A stretch of DNA of 64,000 nt from an uncultured Flavobacterium sp. (GTDB lineage: Bacteria > Bacteroidota > Bacteroidia > Flavobacteriales > Flavobacteriaceae), in the NCBI RefSeq assembly GCF_946478785.1, contig NZ_CAMLDD010000013.1, positions 62,001-126,000 on the forward strand, read 5' to 3'. This document shows positions 55,620 to 63,894 of the stretch, in pieces. Made by a program: the position numbers and the translations under genes. Position 1 is the first letter of the stretch; each line of letters starts with the position of its first letter. The notes beneath the pieces were generated by a model. It did not search any database. It had not been told where the DNA came from and saw only the letters and a program-made list of their open reading frames with translations.

Positions 55620-56771
55620 ATGCATTTTTCTGAAAGCAGAAATACAACCCGTTGGATTATTATTTTTATTTCATTTTCAATCATTTCGCTGATACTTTGG
55701 AATACCTATACCTTTTTTCAAATATTCAAAAACGAAGAGCGATTGAAAATGAATATTTTGGCCAACGCACAAAAAACAATTATCAATGCCGATGAATATA
55801 CAGATCTTGATTTGCCGCTTGAAATTACAAATAGTAATAATTCGGTTCCCGTAATGCTGGTGATGTATGATAAAATTATTAATTCTAAAAATGTTCCTGA
55901 GGAAATCCTTAATGACAAACAAAAATATATGGCGTTTATAAAAAAATTAAAACGCGAAAATGAGCCTATAATCTTTGAATATTCTCCAGGAAAATATCAG
56001 CAGTTGTATTACGGAAATTCGGAATTACTGAACAAACTTAAATATTATCCTATTGCCTTATTACTAATTATCTTTTTGTTTGCCGCTTTGATTTACAATT
56101 TTTACAAAAGCACAAAAATAGCAACTCAAAACAAACTATGGGCGGGAATGGCAAAAGAAACGGCTCACCAGATTGGAACGCCCTTGTCATCATTAATTGG
56201 CTGGGTTGAAATTTTAAAAACCGAACAAATTGACCAGTCGATAACATTCGAAATAGAAAAAGATATCGAAAGATTACAAACAATTACTGATCGGTTTTCT
56301 AAAATTGGGTCTGTTCCTGTCTTGGAAAATCATGATGTTGTTGCCGAAACTTTAAACACTTTCGAGTATTTACAATCCCGTTTTTCTAAGCAGGTTAACT
56401 TTTCATATCACACTCCGGACAAGCCCATTTTTGTGCTGATTAATCCAACGCTTCATAGCTGGACTATTGAAAACCTGATAAAAAATGCCATTGATGCCAT
56501 GAAAGGAAAAGGTACTTTAGATCTCCAGATTGAGCAGGACAACCATCATGTAAAAATAAACATCAAAGATTCAGGAACCGGAATTTCGAAAAACCAATTC
56601 AAAACCATTTTTGAACCTGGGTTTACAACAAAAAAACGGGGCTGGGGATTGGGTCTATCGCTAACCAAAAGAATAGTTGAAGAATATCACAGCGGGAAAA
56701 TTAAAGTTTTACATTCTGAAATTGGAAAAGGAACTACATTTCAGATTTCACTAAATAAAAAAATGCCGTAA
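55620..56771 (+). CDS. Orphan sensor histidine kinase
   Basis: About 383 aa from the ATG at 55620 (MHFSESRNTTRWIIIFISFS). Two membrane helices (about 13-33 and 140-160) enclose a roughly 105-residue extracytoplasmic sensor. The kinase core follows: H box ETAHQIGTPLSSLIGWVEIL (His about 188), N box NLIKNAIDAM, G1 DSGTGI, and G2 GWGLGLSLTKRIVEEYHSGK. There is no HAMP domain and no response regulator gene beside it, so its partner is encoded elsewhere. Signal unknown. Confidence 0.92.
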   Translation: MHFSESRNTTRWIIIFISFSIISLILWNTYTFFQIFKNEERLKMNILANAQKTIINADEYTDLDLPLEITNSNNSVPVMLVMYDKIINSKNVPEEILNDKQKYMAFIKKLKRENEPIIFEYSPGKYQQLYYGNSELLNKLKYYPIALLLIIFLFAALIYNFYKSTKIATQNKLWAGMAKETAHQIGTPLSSLIGWVEILKTEQIDQSITFEIEKDIERLQTITDRFSKIGSVPVLENHDVVAETLNTFEYLQSRFSKQVNFSYHTPDKPIFVLINPTLHSWTIENLIKNAIDAMKGKGTLDLQIEQDNHHVKINIKDSGTGISKNQFKTIFEPGFTTKKRGWGLGLSLTKRIVEEYHSGKIKVLHSEIGKGTTFQISLNKKMP

Positions 56772-56792
56772 AAATCAATTACGGCATTTTTT
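56760..56792. terminator. Bidirectional terminator between the histidine kinase and HIT genes
   Basis: AAAATGCCGTAA and TTACGGCATTTT arms with a 7-nt loop. The kinase stop codon lies within the first arm, and the T or A tracts on both sides serve the convergent HIT gene too. Confidence 0.87.
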
Positions 56793-56808
56793 ACTTTTTT
56801 CTAATATA

Positions 56809-57195
56809 TTACAGATTAGACTGAATATTTTTTGCCAGAGCTTCAAATTCTTCTTTAGAAAGAGATACTTTATTGTGAAAGCGCATTTCGTCCATTTCGT
56901 TTAACGGAATCAAATGTACGTGTGCATGAGGAACTTCTAAACCAACAACTGCCATTCCGACTCTTTTGCAGGGAACTGTTTTTTCTAAAGCGATTGCAAT
57001 TTTTTTAGAAAATTTCATCAATCCCAAATACAACTCATCATCCATTTCAAAAATCTTATCGATTTCTTTTTTTGGAATGCATAGCGTGTGTCCCTTAGCA
57101 TTTGGATTTACATCTAAAAAAGCCAGATAATTATCGTCTTCGGCAATTTTATAGGCAGGGATTTCTCCGTTTACTATTTTGGTGAATATGCTCAT
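56809..57195 (-). CDS. HIT family nucleotide hydrolase/transferase
   Basis: 128 aa HINT-type protein. The histidine triad is HAHVHLIPL near residue 98, with FTKIVNGEIPAYKIAEDDNY at the start and FLDVNPNAKGHTLCIPKKEI before it. Such enzymes hydrolyse AMP-linked compounds such as adenosine phosphoramidates. It follows greA by 53 bp on the same strand and may share its transcript. Confidence 0.94.
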   Translation of the reverse strand: MSIFTKIVNGEIPAYKIAEDDNYLAFLDVNPNAKGHTLCIPKKEIDKIFEMDDELYLGLMKFSKKIAIALEKTVPCKRVGMAVVGLEVPHAHVHLIPLNEMDEMRFHNKVSLSKEEFEALAKNIQSNL

Positions 57196-57248
57196 TTTGT
57201 AATTTTTAAAAATCTTAATAGTGAGATTGTTTCGTTCCTCGCAATGAC

Positions 57249-57725
57249 TTAGTCTCTGGAAATCTCCAGAATCTCAAATTTCAAAATACCATTCGGCACA
57301 GTAATTTCCGCTACCTCTCCAACTGATTTTCCTAATAAACCTTTTCCAATAGGAGAAGTTACGGAGATTTTTCCGGTTTTCAAATCTGCTTCACTTTCTG
57401 CAACAAGCGTATATGTCATTTCCATTCCGTTGCTTTGGTTCTTGATTTTCACGTTAGATAAAACCAATGCTTTTGAAACATCCAATTGCGATTCGTCAAT
57501 TAATCTGGCATTAGCATATACTTCTTCGAGTTTTGAAATCCTCATTTCAAGCAACCCCTGAGCCTCTTTGGCAGCGTCATACTCTGCATTTTCAGATAAA
57601 TCTCCTTTGTCTCTTGCTTCTGCTATATCCTGAGATGCTTTTGGACGCATTACACTTTTTAAATGCTCCAATTCATCTTTTAATTTTTTTAATCCTTCTG
57701 CTGTATAATAAGATACTTTACTCAT
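57249..57725 (-). CDS. greA: Transcription elongation factor GreA
   Basis: 158 aa, normal size. GreA rescues backtracked RNA polymerase by stimulating transcript cleavage. The N-terminal coiled coil (about 1-75) includes YYTAEGLKKLKDELEHLKSV and ARDKGDLSENAEYDAAKEAQ, with the acidic tip residues of Gre factors (DLSENAEYD). The C-terminal FKBP-like domain has VAESEADLKTGKISVTSPIG and GLLGKSVGEVAEITVPNG. Its leader carries a terminator-like hairpin right behind the promoter. Confidence 0.97.
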   Translation of the reverse strand: MSKVSYYTAEGLKKLKDELEHLKSVMRPKASQDIAEARDKGDLSENAEYDAAKEAQGLLEMRISKLEEVYANARLIDESQLDVSKALVLSNVKIKNQSNGMEMTYTLVAESEADLKTGKISVTSPIGKGLLGKSVGEVAEITVPNGILKFEILEISRD

Positions 57726-57745
57726 AACTTCATCGTTTATATAAA

Positions 57746-57774
57746 TACAAAAAATCCCATCGGGACGGGATTTT
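57746..57774 (-). terminator. Terminator-like hairpin in the greA leader
   Basis: Minus-strand AAAATCCC and GGGATTTT (57751-57774) with an 8-nt loop are followed by TTG, giving a run of six T residues, 20 nt before the greA ATG. It lies just behind the -7 box at 57782-57789 and no gene ends here, so it is a leader element. Confidence 0.7.
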
Positions 57775-57781
57775 CTTATTA

Positions 57782-57789
57782 CAAATATA
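57782..57789 (-). promoter_or_regulatory. -7 box TATATTTG for greA
   Basis: Exact TAnnTTTG on the minus strand. Transcription should begin near 57777, almost at the base of the leader hairpin. Confidence 0.6.
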
Positions 57790-57882
57790 CTATTATTTTT
57801 TATAGTACATAATTATATGTTAATCATATAGAATTCAAAAGCAAATAAATTATTTTTGTTTCACTAATTTCCTTTAAAATAA

Positions 57883-58299
57883 ATGAAAAAACTCTGGCTT
57901 TTAATACTCTTTGTTTCTGTACTCTTTTCTTGCAGCGATAATAGCCCAAGCAATAAAAATCCAAATATACCTAATTATCGTGTTGATTTATACCTCAACA
58001 CCAGTTTGCCTTTATACAATAAACTGACTTATGTTAGCAATCCTGTATTGGTTCCAAATGAAGGTGCCCAAGGTGTTATCGTAATGAAAGTTGGCGAAGG
58101 AATGTATACTGCTTTTGATGCGGCCTGCCCTAATCAGCCTGCAAAAACATGTGCTGCAATGACCCTCGACGGAATTAATGCAGTTTGTTCCTGCGATAAA
58201 AGCACCTACAGTCTTTTTACCGGGCTTGGAGAGAAAGAATATCCAATGAAGCAATATCGTATTGAAGTAAATGGCAATATGATTCATGTTTATAATTAA
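57883..58299 (+). CDS. Rieske-like lipoprotein lacking the cluster histidines
   Basis: 138 aa. Lipoprotein signal MKKLWLLILFVSVLFSC (cysteine 17). The rest follows the Rieske layout: YTAFDAACPNQPAKTCAAMT where the first box would be C-x-H, and VCSCDKSTYSLFTGLGEKEY where the second would be CPCHGSxF-x-x-x-TG. The cysteines remain, but the two histidines are Asn and Asp, so a normal Rieske 2Fe-2S cluster is unlikely. It ends with a beta strand YRIEVNGNMIHVYN as in the fold. Function unknown; possibly a cluster-free structural relative. Confidence 0.75.
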   Translation: MKKLWLLILFVSVLFSCSDNSPSNKNPNIPNYRVDLYLNTSLPLYNKLTYVSNPVLVPNEGAQGVIVMKVGEGMYTAFDAACPNQPAKTCAAMTLDGINAVCSCDKSTYSLFTGLGEKEYPMKQYRIEVNGNMIHVYN

Positions 58300-58338
58300 A
58301 CAAAGAAGCCTGAAAGTTGACTTTCAGGCTTCTTTGTT
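58299..58338. terminator. Bidirectional terminator between the Rieske-like and TonB receptor genes
   Basis: AACAAAGAAGCCTGAAAG and CTTTCAGGCTTCTTTGTT form a perfect 18-bp stem with a 4-nt loop, the longest terminator in the window, shared by two convergent genes. Confidence 0.9.
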
Positions 58339-58347
58339 ATTAGAAAT

Positions 58348-60603
58348 TTAGAATTTCAAAGTAAGTCCAATTAAGAAATTAATTCCTGCCTGTGGATAGT
58401 ACCCCACACCTTCAACAGTCGTAACCGCTGGAGGATTAGAATAATCATCATCATAAGTATAGAAAAATCCGTTGCTTTCGTACTTTAAATCGAAAATATT
58501 ATTTACCAATCCTGATATCATAATAGATTTGAAAATTTTATCAGTTTTAATTTCATAAGAGACATTCAAATCATTTACAAAATAACTGTCTAATTTCGAA
58601 AGTTCCGAGTCAATATTTCCCATAAATTGCTCACCAACAAATTTAGATAATAACGATAATTGCAAGTTTTTAATTGGCATAAAAGTCAAACGATTTCCTG
58701 CTATAATTTCTGGTGAAAAAGCAATATTTGTTTCACCCAAGTTTTGCAAAACCGCATCTCTAGTAAAATAAAAATTTTTGTTTTTGTTTTGACTTAAAGT
58801 AATATTTGGTTGTAAAAACCATTTTTCTGAAAGCTGAAATGTTGCATCAACCTCAATACCGGCTCTGTAACTATCACCACTATTAGAACGAAGCGGTGAA
58901 CCGACATCGTTTAGTTCTCCTGTTAAAACCAATTGATCTTTGTATCCCATATAATAGAAATTGGTATTCAATTTAAAGTTATCCGAATTGAACCTCCATC
59001 CTAGTTCAAAATCATTCAGTTTTTCAGGTTTTACATTTCCACTTTCATAATCGGTTCTGTTTGGCTCTCGATTGGCTCTTGCATAAGAAAAATACAAAGT
59101 GTTTTTCTGATTGATTTCAAAGCTCAAACCTGCTTTTGGATTAAAGAAATTAAAAGTATCATCGACTAAACCTGTATCCAGACTATTAGCTTTGTAAGTG
59201 ACATTTCTGTACTGTAAATCTCCATAAAAGCTTAATTTTTCGGTAAATTGATAATTTGCTTTCGCAAAAATGTTTCCATCCGTTTTAGTCGAAAAATCAT
59301 CGTAGTAATGATCTCCCAATTCTGATTGCGATGCATATCGTGCCCATATTATTTTACCAAAATGATCCCCTTCATATTTATTCCAGCCTCCACCTACGAT
59401 TACATCTAATTTTTCCTCCTTATATTTTACAGAAAAGGTTGTTCCGTAAAAATCATTATCTAACCATTTTTGACGTACTAAGTCTGTCGAGTTAACCTGA
59501 TTACCATCAACAGTTATTGGCGTAAATCCTAAAAAATCAAATGTCGTCTCATTACTAAACGCTACATTCTGAAAATACCAATCATCTGCATATTCTTCAT
59601 AATACCCTTTTCCTTTTGTGTAATGAAAAGCTAAATTCGTACTCCATTTATCCGATAATGATTCGCTCCAATGTAATTGGTAATGGTCTTGTTGGTAATT
59701 ATCTATTTGATTATCATAAAAGCCTTCCGGATTCCCTTCATCATCATATTTTTGACCAATCGAATTAAAAGTCCTGTCTGTTTTTAAAGTTTCAGCATCG
59801 ATTCCGTTCCAGGATTGGTATGTTTTTTCTGTTCCGCCAAACACCAATGCTTTAATCAAAGTTGTTTTACCAACGTAGCTTCCCTGCAAAAAATAGGACT
59901 TTAAATCAGAGCTTGCGCGATCTACATAACCGTCAGATTTAATGGTAGATAAACGGCCGGCTAATTCAAAATGATCGTTTAACAAACCTGTACTGAATTT
60001 TACGGTATTTTTATTCGAATTGAAACTTCCATAAGAACTTGAAATTTCACCATTTGCTTTTGCAGCGTAATTATCTGTCAGCATGTTTAAGCTGGCGCCA
60101 AAAGCACCCGAACCATTCGTTGATGTTCCCACACCACGCTGCAATTGCAGACTTTCTACAGATGAAGCGAAATCCGGCATGTTTACCCAAAATGTTCCCT
60201 GACTTTCAGAATCGTTGTATGGAATCCCGTTTATAGTGACATTCACTCTCGTAGCGTCGCTTCCACGAACACGGATTCCTGTGTAGCCCATTCCGTTTCC
60301 GGCATCAGAAGTCGTCACTACCGATGGAAGATAATTCATAAGAATTGGAATATCCTGACCCAGATTTCTGTATTTAATATCTTTTTTATCCAGATTACTA
60401 AAACTAACCGGCGTTTTTGTAGTGACACGAACGGCTGATACCAATACATTATCAAGTTGATTGACTTTTACAGAATCCTGTTCTTCCTGAGCGAAAGAAG
60501 TTAGGCAACAGAAAATAGAAAATAGAGTAAACAAAATAGATTTCAGGTTCAACTTAGAACCTTTGTAACTTAGCACTTCAGTACCTTTAAAAATAGTTTT
60601 CAT
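58348..60603 (-). CDS. TonB-dependent receptor, probable thiamine uptake
   Basis: About 751 aa from the ATG at 60603; an upstream open stretch to 60717 runs into the riboswitch and is not coding. A signal region ends FTLFSIFCCLTSFAQ. The plug domain follows (about 45-170): LDNVLVSAVRVTTKTPVSFS, MGYTGIRVRGSDATRVNVTI, NGIPYNDSESQGTFWVNMPD and QRGVGTSTNGSGAFGASLN. The remaining 580 residues are the 22-strand barrel, ending in phenylalanine (NFLIGLTLKF). A TPP riboswitch stands just upstream, so the likely substrate is thiamine or a precursor; the substrate is inferred from that. Confidence 0.93.
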   Translation of the reverse strand: MKTIFKGTEVLSYKGSKLNLKSILFTLFSIFCCLTSFAQEEQDSVKVNQLDNVLVSAVRVTTKTPVSFSNLDKKDIKYRNLGQDIPILMNYLPSVVTTSDAGNGMGYTGIRVRGSDATRVNVTINGIPYNDSESQGTFWVNMPDFASSVESLQLQRGVGTSTNGSGAFGASLNMLTDNYAAKANGEISSSYGSFNSNKNTVKFSTGLLNDHFELAGRLSTIKSDGYVDRASSDLKSYFLQGSYVGKTTLIKALVFGGTEKTYQSWNGIDAETLKTDRTFNSIGQKYDDEGNPEGFYDNQIDNYQQDHYQLHWSESLSDKWSTNLAFHYTKGKGYYEEYADDWYFQNVAFSNETTFDFLGFTPITVDGNQVNSTDLVRQKWLDNDFYGTTFSVKYKEEKLDVIVGGGWNKYEGDHFGKIIWARYASQSELGDHYYDDFSTKTDGNIFAKANYQFTEKLSFYGDLQYRNVTYKANSLDTGLVDDTFNFFNPKAGLSFEINQKNTLYFSYARANREPNRTDYESGNVKPEKLNDFELGWRFNSDNFKLNTNFYYMGYKDQLVLTGELNDVGSPLRSNSGDSYRAGIEVDATFQLSEKWFLQPNITLSQNKNKNFYFTRDAVLQNLGETNIAFSPEIIAGNRLTFMPIKNLQLSLLSKFVGEQFMGNIDSELSKLDSYFVNDLNVSYEIKTDKIFKSIMISGLVNNIFDLKYESNGFFYTYDDDYSNPPAVTTVEGVGYYPQAGINFLIGLTLKF

Positions 60604-60701
60604 CCGTAAAAAATTACGAATAAAAGGGGGAATTATTCTTTTGGTTAAATTAATAAATGTGTTCCGACAAAGTATGATAGTACAAACTAAAAATTGTCGT
60701 T

Positions 60702-60777
60702 TTTCCCTTAGCAACATTACTCGCTCAGGTTCTTTGGGTATGATCTCAGCTCGTTATTTAGAGCACCCCTTTGAGAC
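60702..60777 (-). ncRNA. TPP riboswitch (THI element) of the TonB-dependent receptor
   Basis: Minus strand holds AAAGGGGTGC, GAGCTGAGATCATACCC, AAAGAACCTGAGC and GCTAAGGGAAAAA, the ordered THI conserved elements. Downstream, 99 nt remain to the ATG, with a small CGTAA/TTACG hairpin ending 1 nt before the start codon. It should repress uptake when thiamine pyrophosphate is plentiful. Confidence 0.93.
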
Positions 60778-60781
60778 AGTG

Positions 60782-60789
60782 CAAAAGTA
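60782..60789 (-). promoter_or_regulatory. -7 box TACTTTTG for the riboswitch-controlled receptor
   Basis: Exact TAnnTTTG on the minus strand, immediately before the TPP riboswitch. Confidence 0.6.
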
Positions 60790-61002
60790 GTGTTTAAAAT
60801 TGCAAAAATCAATATCAATTACAATAAATCAAAATTGAAATTTTATCGAACTATTCAATTTGTAATAACATCGCAGTTTTTAAATTAAAATTTAAAAACT
60901 GCAATCAATTCAGTTAGACTGTAAAAATGATGTTACGCCGGTATGCTAAATTACTGATTCCAAACGAGCTGAGTTTTATCTTGAACCAACCTTTCAATGT
61001 TA

Positions 61003-61221
61003 CTAACCTAAATATGTTCCATCTTCTGCAATATTAAGTGAATTGCTTAAAGTTTTTATAAATGAATCTTTTTCAATTTCATTTTCAAATTTGCAATTTA
61101 TCAGTTTTCCAAAATAACTATCTTCAATTTCAAAATTTATTTTTGGCTCAAAGCTTTTTATAAATTCAGCAATTTTTTTAGTTGCGCTATTAGAATTCGC
61201 TCCAAAACTATATTCTATCAT
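61003..61221 (-). CDS. Hypothetical small protein
   Basis: 72 aa: MIEYSFGANSNSATKKIAEF then IKSFEPKINFEIEDSYFGKL and ending NIAEDGTYLG. Balanced amphipathic composition with alternating charged and hydrophobic residues, no signal peptide and no membrane helix. I do not recognise the family. It sits alone between arfB and the riboswitch. Codon use looks like a real gene, but the short length leaves doubt. Confidence 0.6.
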   Translation of the reverse strand: MIEYSFGANSNSATKKIAEFIKSFEPKINFEIEDSYFGKLINCKFENEIEKDSFIKTLSNSLNIAEDGTYLG

Positions 61222-61375
61222 GATCCGTTTTTTTATTTATCAACACTACCAATATAGTAAATATTTATACAGAATAAAATATCAATAGATTAAAATTATA
61301 AAAATTATAATGCACGTCTCTAAGTAATGCTGAAACCCATAATATGAACCAAAAAATTTAAAAAAAAGATATTCC

Positions 61376-61780
61376 CTAATCTAAATTTGGTTTTCTACGA
61401 GATTGCTTCCTTTCAGAAATATTCTTCTTATCCTTAATTCGTTTTTTAATTACGGACTTTGGGACTTTGGTAGTTTTTCTAACTTTAGGAACAAACAATC
61501 CTTTTTTGATAATTTCTAAAAAACGCTTTACAACAATTTCTTTATTTTTAAGTTGGCTTCTGTCTTCGTCACAATTTAAAATCAGAATGTTTTCAGAAGT
61601 TAAACGAGAGGCTAAATTCGTTTGCAGTAACAATTTTTGTTCTTCAGATAAAGCCTGTGAAGTATTTAAATCGAAACTCAGCACTACTTTCGATGAAACT
61701 TTGTTTACGTTTTGTCCTCCGGCACCACTGCTTCTAACAGCCTTAAAATTTAATTCTGATATGATTTTTTCTAAATCCAT
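61376..61780 (-). CDS. arfB: Peptidyl-tRNA hydrolase ArfB (YaeJ-type release factor)
   Basis: 134 aa. ArfB frees ribosomes stalled on mRNAs without a stop codon. The catalytic GGQ is in VRSSGAGGQNVNKVSSKVVL near residue 22. The C-terminal tail is highly basic (VPKSVIKKRIKDKKNISERK), the part that enters the empty mRNA channel. No codon-recognition domain is present, which separates it from RF1/RF2. Its ATG overlaps the stop of the upstream fusion gene by one base. Confidence 0.95.
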   Translation of the reverse strand: MDLEKIISELNFKAVRSSGAGGQNVNKVSSKVVLSFDLNTSQALSEEQKLLLQTNLASRLTSENILILNCDEDRSQLKNKEIVVKRFLEIIKKGLFVPKVRKTTKVPKSVIKKRIKDKKNISERKQSRRKPNLD

Positions 61781-63894
61781 TATTTTGGCTGATGTGCCTG
61801 TTTTAGTAAATCATTTACGGTTTTAACCGGATTAAAAGTAATTAATGGAACTGCAACGAAAATGGTAAGCCAATTAGACATTCCGCCATTCCACAATCCT
61901 GGCAATTCGTAATTCTTAACTATTTTTCCTTCGGCGCTTTTTTCAACAATGAATCCTGTATTATGATCTACAAAGTCTTCCAGATTAAACTTTTCACCTT
62001 TATAATTTTTAGTTCCGCAAACCAAATCAACGGGATTAAAATGGGTTGCCTTATCCAGAATTGATTTTTGCTTTTTATTGGTTAAATCGACTTGTGAACT
62101 TTCTACTATTTGCAGTGAAATTTCGCCTCTTTCATTTCGTACCCAAAAAGGCCCCCCTCCCGCTTCTCCTTCATTTTTAACCATTCCGCAAACCCTTATT
62201 GGTCTGTTCAGAAGCTCTTTTATCTTACTTATTTTATGTTCAACAGTAAATTTATTAAAGTCGCCAGTCATTTCAATATTAAGCTTTTGCATTAAAAAAT
62301 TAACTATTTCCTCAATATCTTCTTCTTTAATCAGCCCCTCCTCAATTGCCTTCAAATAAGCATAAACTTTTTGTTGCGATTCTATCAAAATTCCGCCTAA
62401 TGCTTTTTTATATAGCGTAGTCTTATTAATATTATTTTGAATAACATTGTCGATGTTTTTTATGAAAATAACATCAGCATCAATGTTATTAAGGTTTTCA
62501 ATCAATGCTCCATGGCCACCAGGTCTGAAAACGAAAGATCCTTTCTGACTTCTGAAAACATTATCTTTTATATCTACAGCAATAGAATCTGTCTGCTTGT
62601 TTTGATAAGAGAAACCAATATTTATTTGAGTTCCTGATTCAGATTCAACTTTTTCTTTGACTTTCTCAATAGCTTTTTCAAATAATTCCCGATGTGCTTC
62701 GGAAACTGTAAAATGCAGATTTGAAGTTTTATTTGTCGCTGCATAATGTATGCATTCATTCAAATGTTCATGAATCGGGTTGGCAATATGCGTTTTATAC
62801 TTGTGAAAAGGCAAAACCGCTTTTGGTTTATTGGCAAAATCAAAATAATCCGGAGACAATAATAATTTTATAAAATAATAATTTTTATGATCTCTGTCTA
62901 AACTATCAAAATCAGGATAAATTACTTTTAGCTGCTTATAAACCTCTTTAAAAAATGGAAACTTATCCATACCAACAATAAAAATAGACAAATCGTTGTC
63001 TTTTTTTCTATTAATGTAAGAATTAATTGTTTCTTTTTCAATGTCATAATTATTTAAAAAAGCAATCAAAAATTTAAACATCCTGGTTGCTGCACCAGAA
63101 GCGGGAATAAATTTACATATTTTAAAATTCTCTTTATGAAGGTCAAAGAACTTAGCTTTTTCTTCAAAATCAGCAGTTGATAAACTTAAAATTCCGTTGT
63201 TAACAGTCGCAGGACTTATTAAATTACATTTTGAAATTCCTTTTTTAAAAATTTTAAGCTGTTTGAGTATATTCTCGAAAGGGATTCCGTGATTATAAAT
63301 TTCGACAAAATCTGCCGATGAGAATCCTTTCTTTTTAGCAATTGCCAGATTATCAATAATCGTTATAGCTTTGGCCAAACGGCTTTCCTTATCACCAGAA
63401 ATAGTAATAAAAGGTTTTTTATTGTCGATTAACGTTTGCTTAAAAACAGAGAAAACAGTTTCTCTTTTATTAGGATTGTCCCGAATATCATCTTTCTCCC
63501 ATGGAACATCGATATCTGTCAGAAAAAACAAATCGTAGTCATGTGCCAAGGCAGCTTCATTCAAAACTGGATTACAAAAACCGTAATAGACTTCAGAAAA
63601 AACTTTAGTCACCATTAGATTAGTATCGCAAAAAAGATATTTTTGGGCAGTATACAGCTTTTCATTTTCTAATGCTACCTGCCCATAGGCAATTGGCATC
63701 ATGTCTTCTTCAGAACAAATTTGTTTACTTTCTTGCCATTTTGACTGCAAATAATCACGTGCAAATTCAGGAACCCATTCTGTCTCATAATGAGAGGCAA
63801 GTTGTTTTGCCAATGTAGTTTTCCCTGTGCTTTCAGGCCCAAATAAGGCGATCTTTATAATGTTTGTTTTTTGCTGTCTAAGATTTTTCTCCAT
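61780..63894 (-). CDS. NadR-like kinase domain fused to DUF4301
   Basis: 704 aa, two parts. Residues about 14-185 are a P-loop kinase of the NadR ribosylnicotinamide kinase type: Walker A FGPESTGKTTLAKQLASHYE, WVPEFARDYLQSKWQES, FCDTNLMVTKVFSE and FLTDIDVPWEKDDIRDNPNK. Residues about 195-704 are DUF4301, starting FVEIYNHGIPFENILKQLKI. Inside it, FIPASGAATRM, KPKAVLPFHKY, FVFRPGGHGALIENLNNIDA and IFIKNIDNVI resemble the nucleotide, sugar and metal motifs of UDP-sugar pyrophosphorylase-type nucleotidyltransferases. It overlaps pnuC by 40 bp and arfB by one base. The substrate is unknown; the transporter context suggests vitamin or nucleoside salvage. Confidence 0.85.
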   Translation of the reverse strand: MEKNLRQQKTNIIKIALFGPESTGKTTLAKQLASHYETEWVPEFARDYLQSKWQESKQICSEEDMMPIAYGQVALENEKLYTAQKYLFCDTNLMVTKVFSEVYYGFCNPVLNEAALAHDYDLFFLTDIDVPWEKDDIRDNPNKRETVFSVFKQTLIDNKKPFITISGDKESRLAKAITIIDNLAIAKKKGFSSADFVEIYNHGIPFENILKQLKIFKKGISKCNLISPATVNNGILSLSTADFEEKAKFFDLHKENFKICKFIPASGAATRMFKFLIAFLNNYDIEKETINSYINRKKDNDLSIFIVGMDKFPFFKEVYKQLKVIYPDFDSLDRDHKNYYFIKLLLSPDYFDFANKPKAVLPFHKYKTHIANPIHEHLNECIHYAATNKTSNLHFTVSEAHRELFEKAIEKVKEKVESESGTQINIGFSYQNKQTDSIAVDIKDNVFRSQKGSFVFRPGGHGALIENLNNIDADVIFIKNIDNVIQNNINKTTLYKKALGGILIESQQKVYAYLKAIEEGLIKEEDIEEIVNFLMQKLNIEMTGDFNKFTVEHKISKIKELLNRPIRVCGMVKNEGEAGGGPFWVRNERGEISLQIVESSQVDLTNKKQKSILDKATHFNPVDLVCGTKNYKGEKFNLEDFVDHNTGFIVEKSAEGKIVKNYELPGLWNGGMSNWLTIFVAVPLITFNPVKTVNDLLKQAHQPK

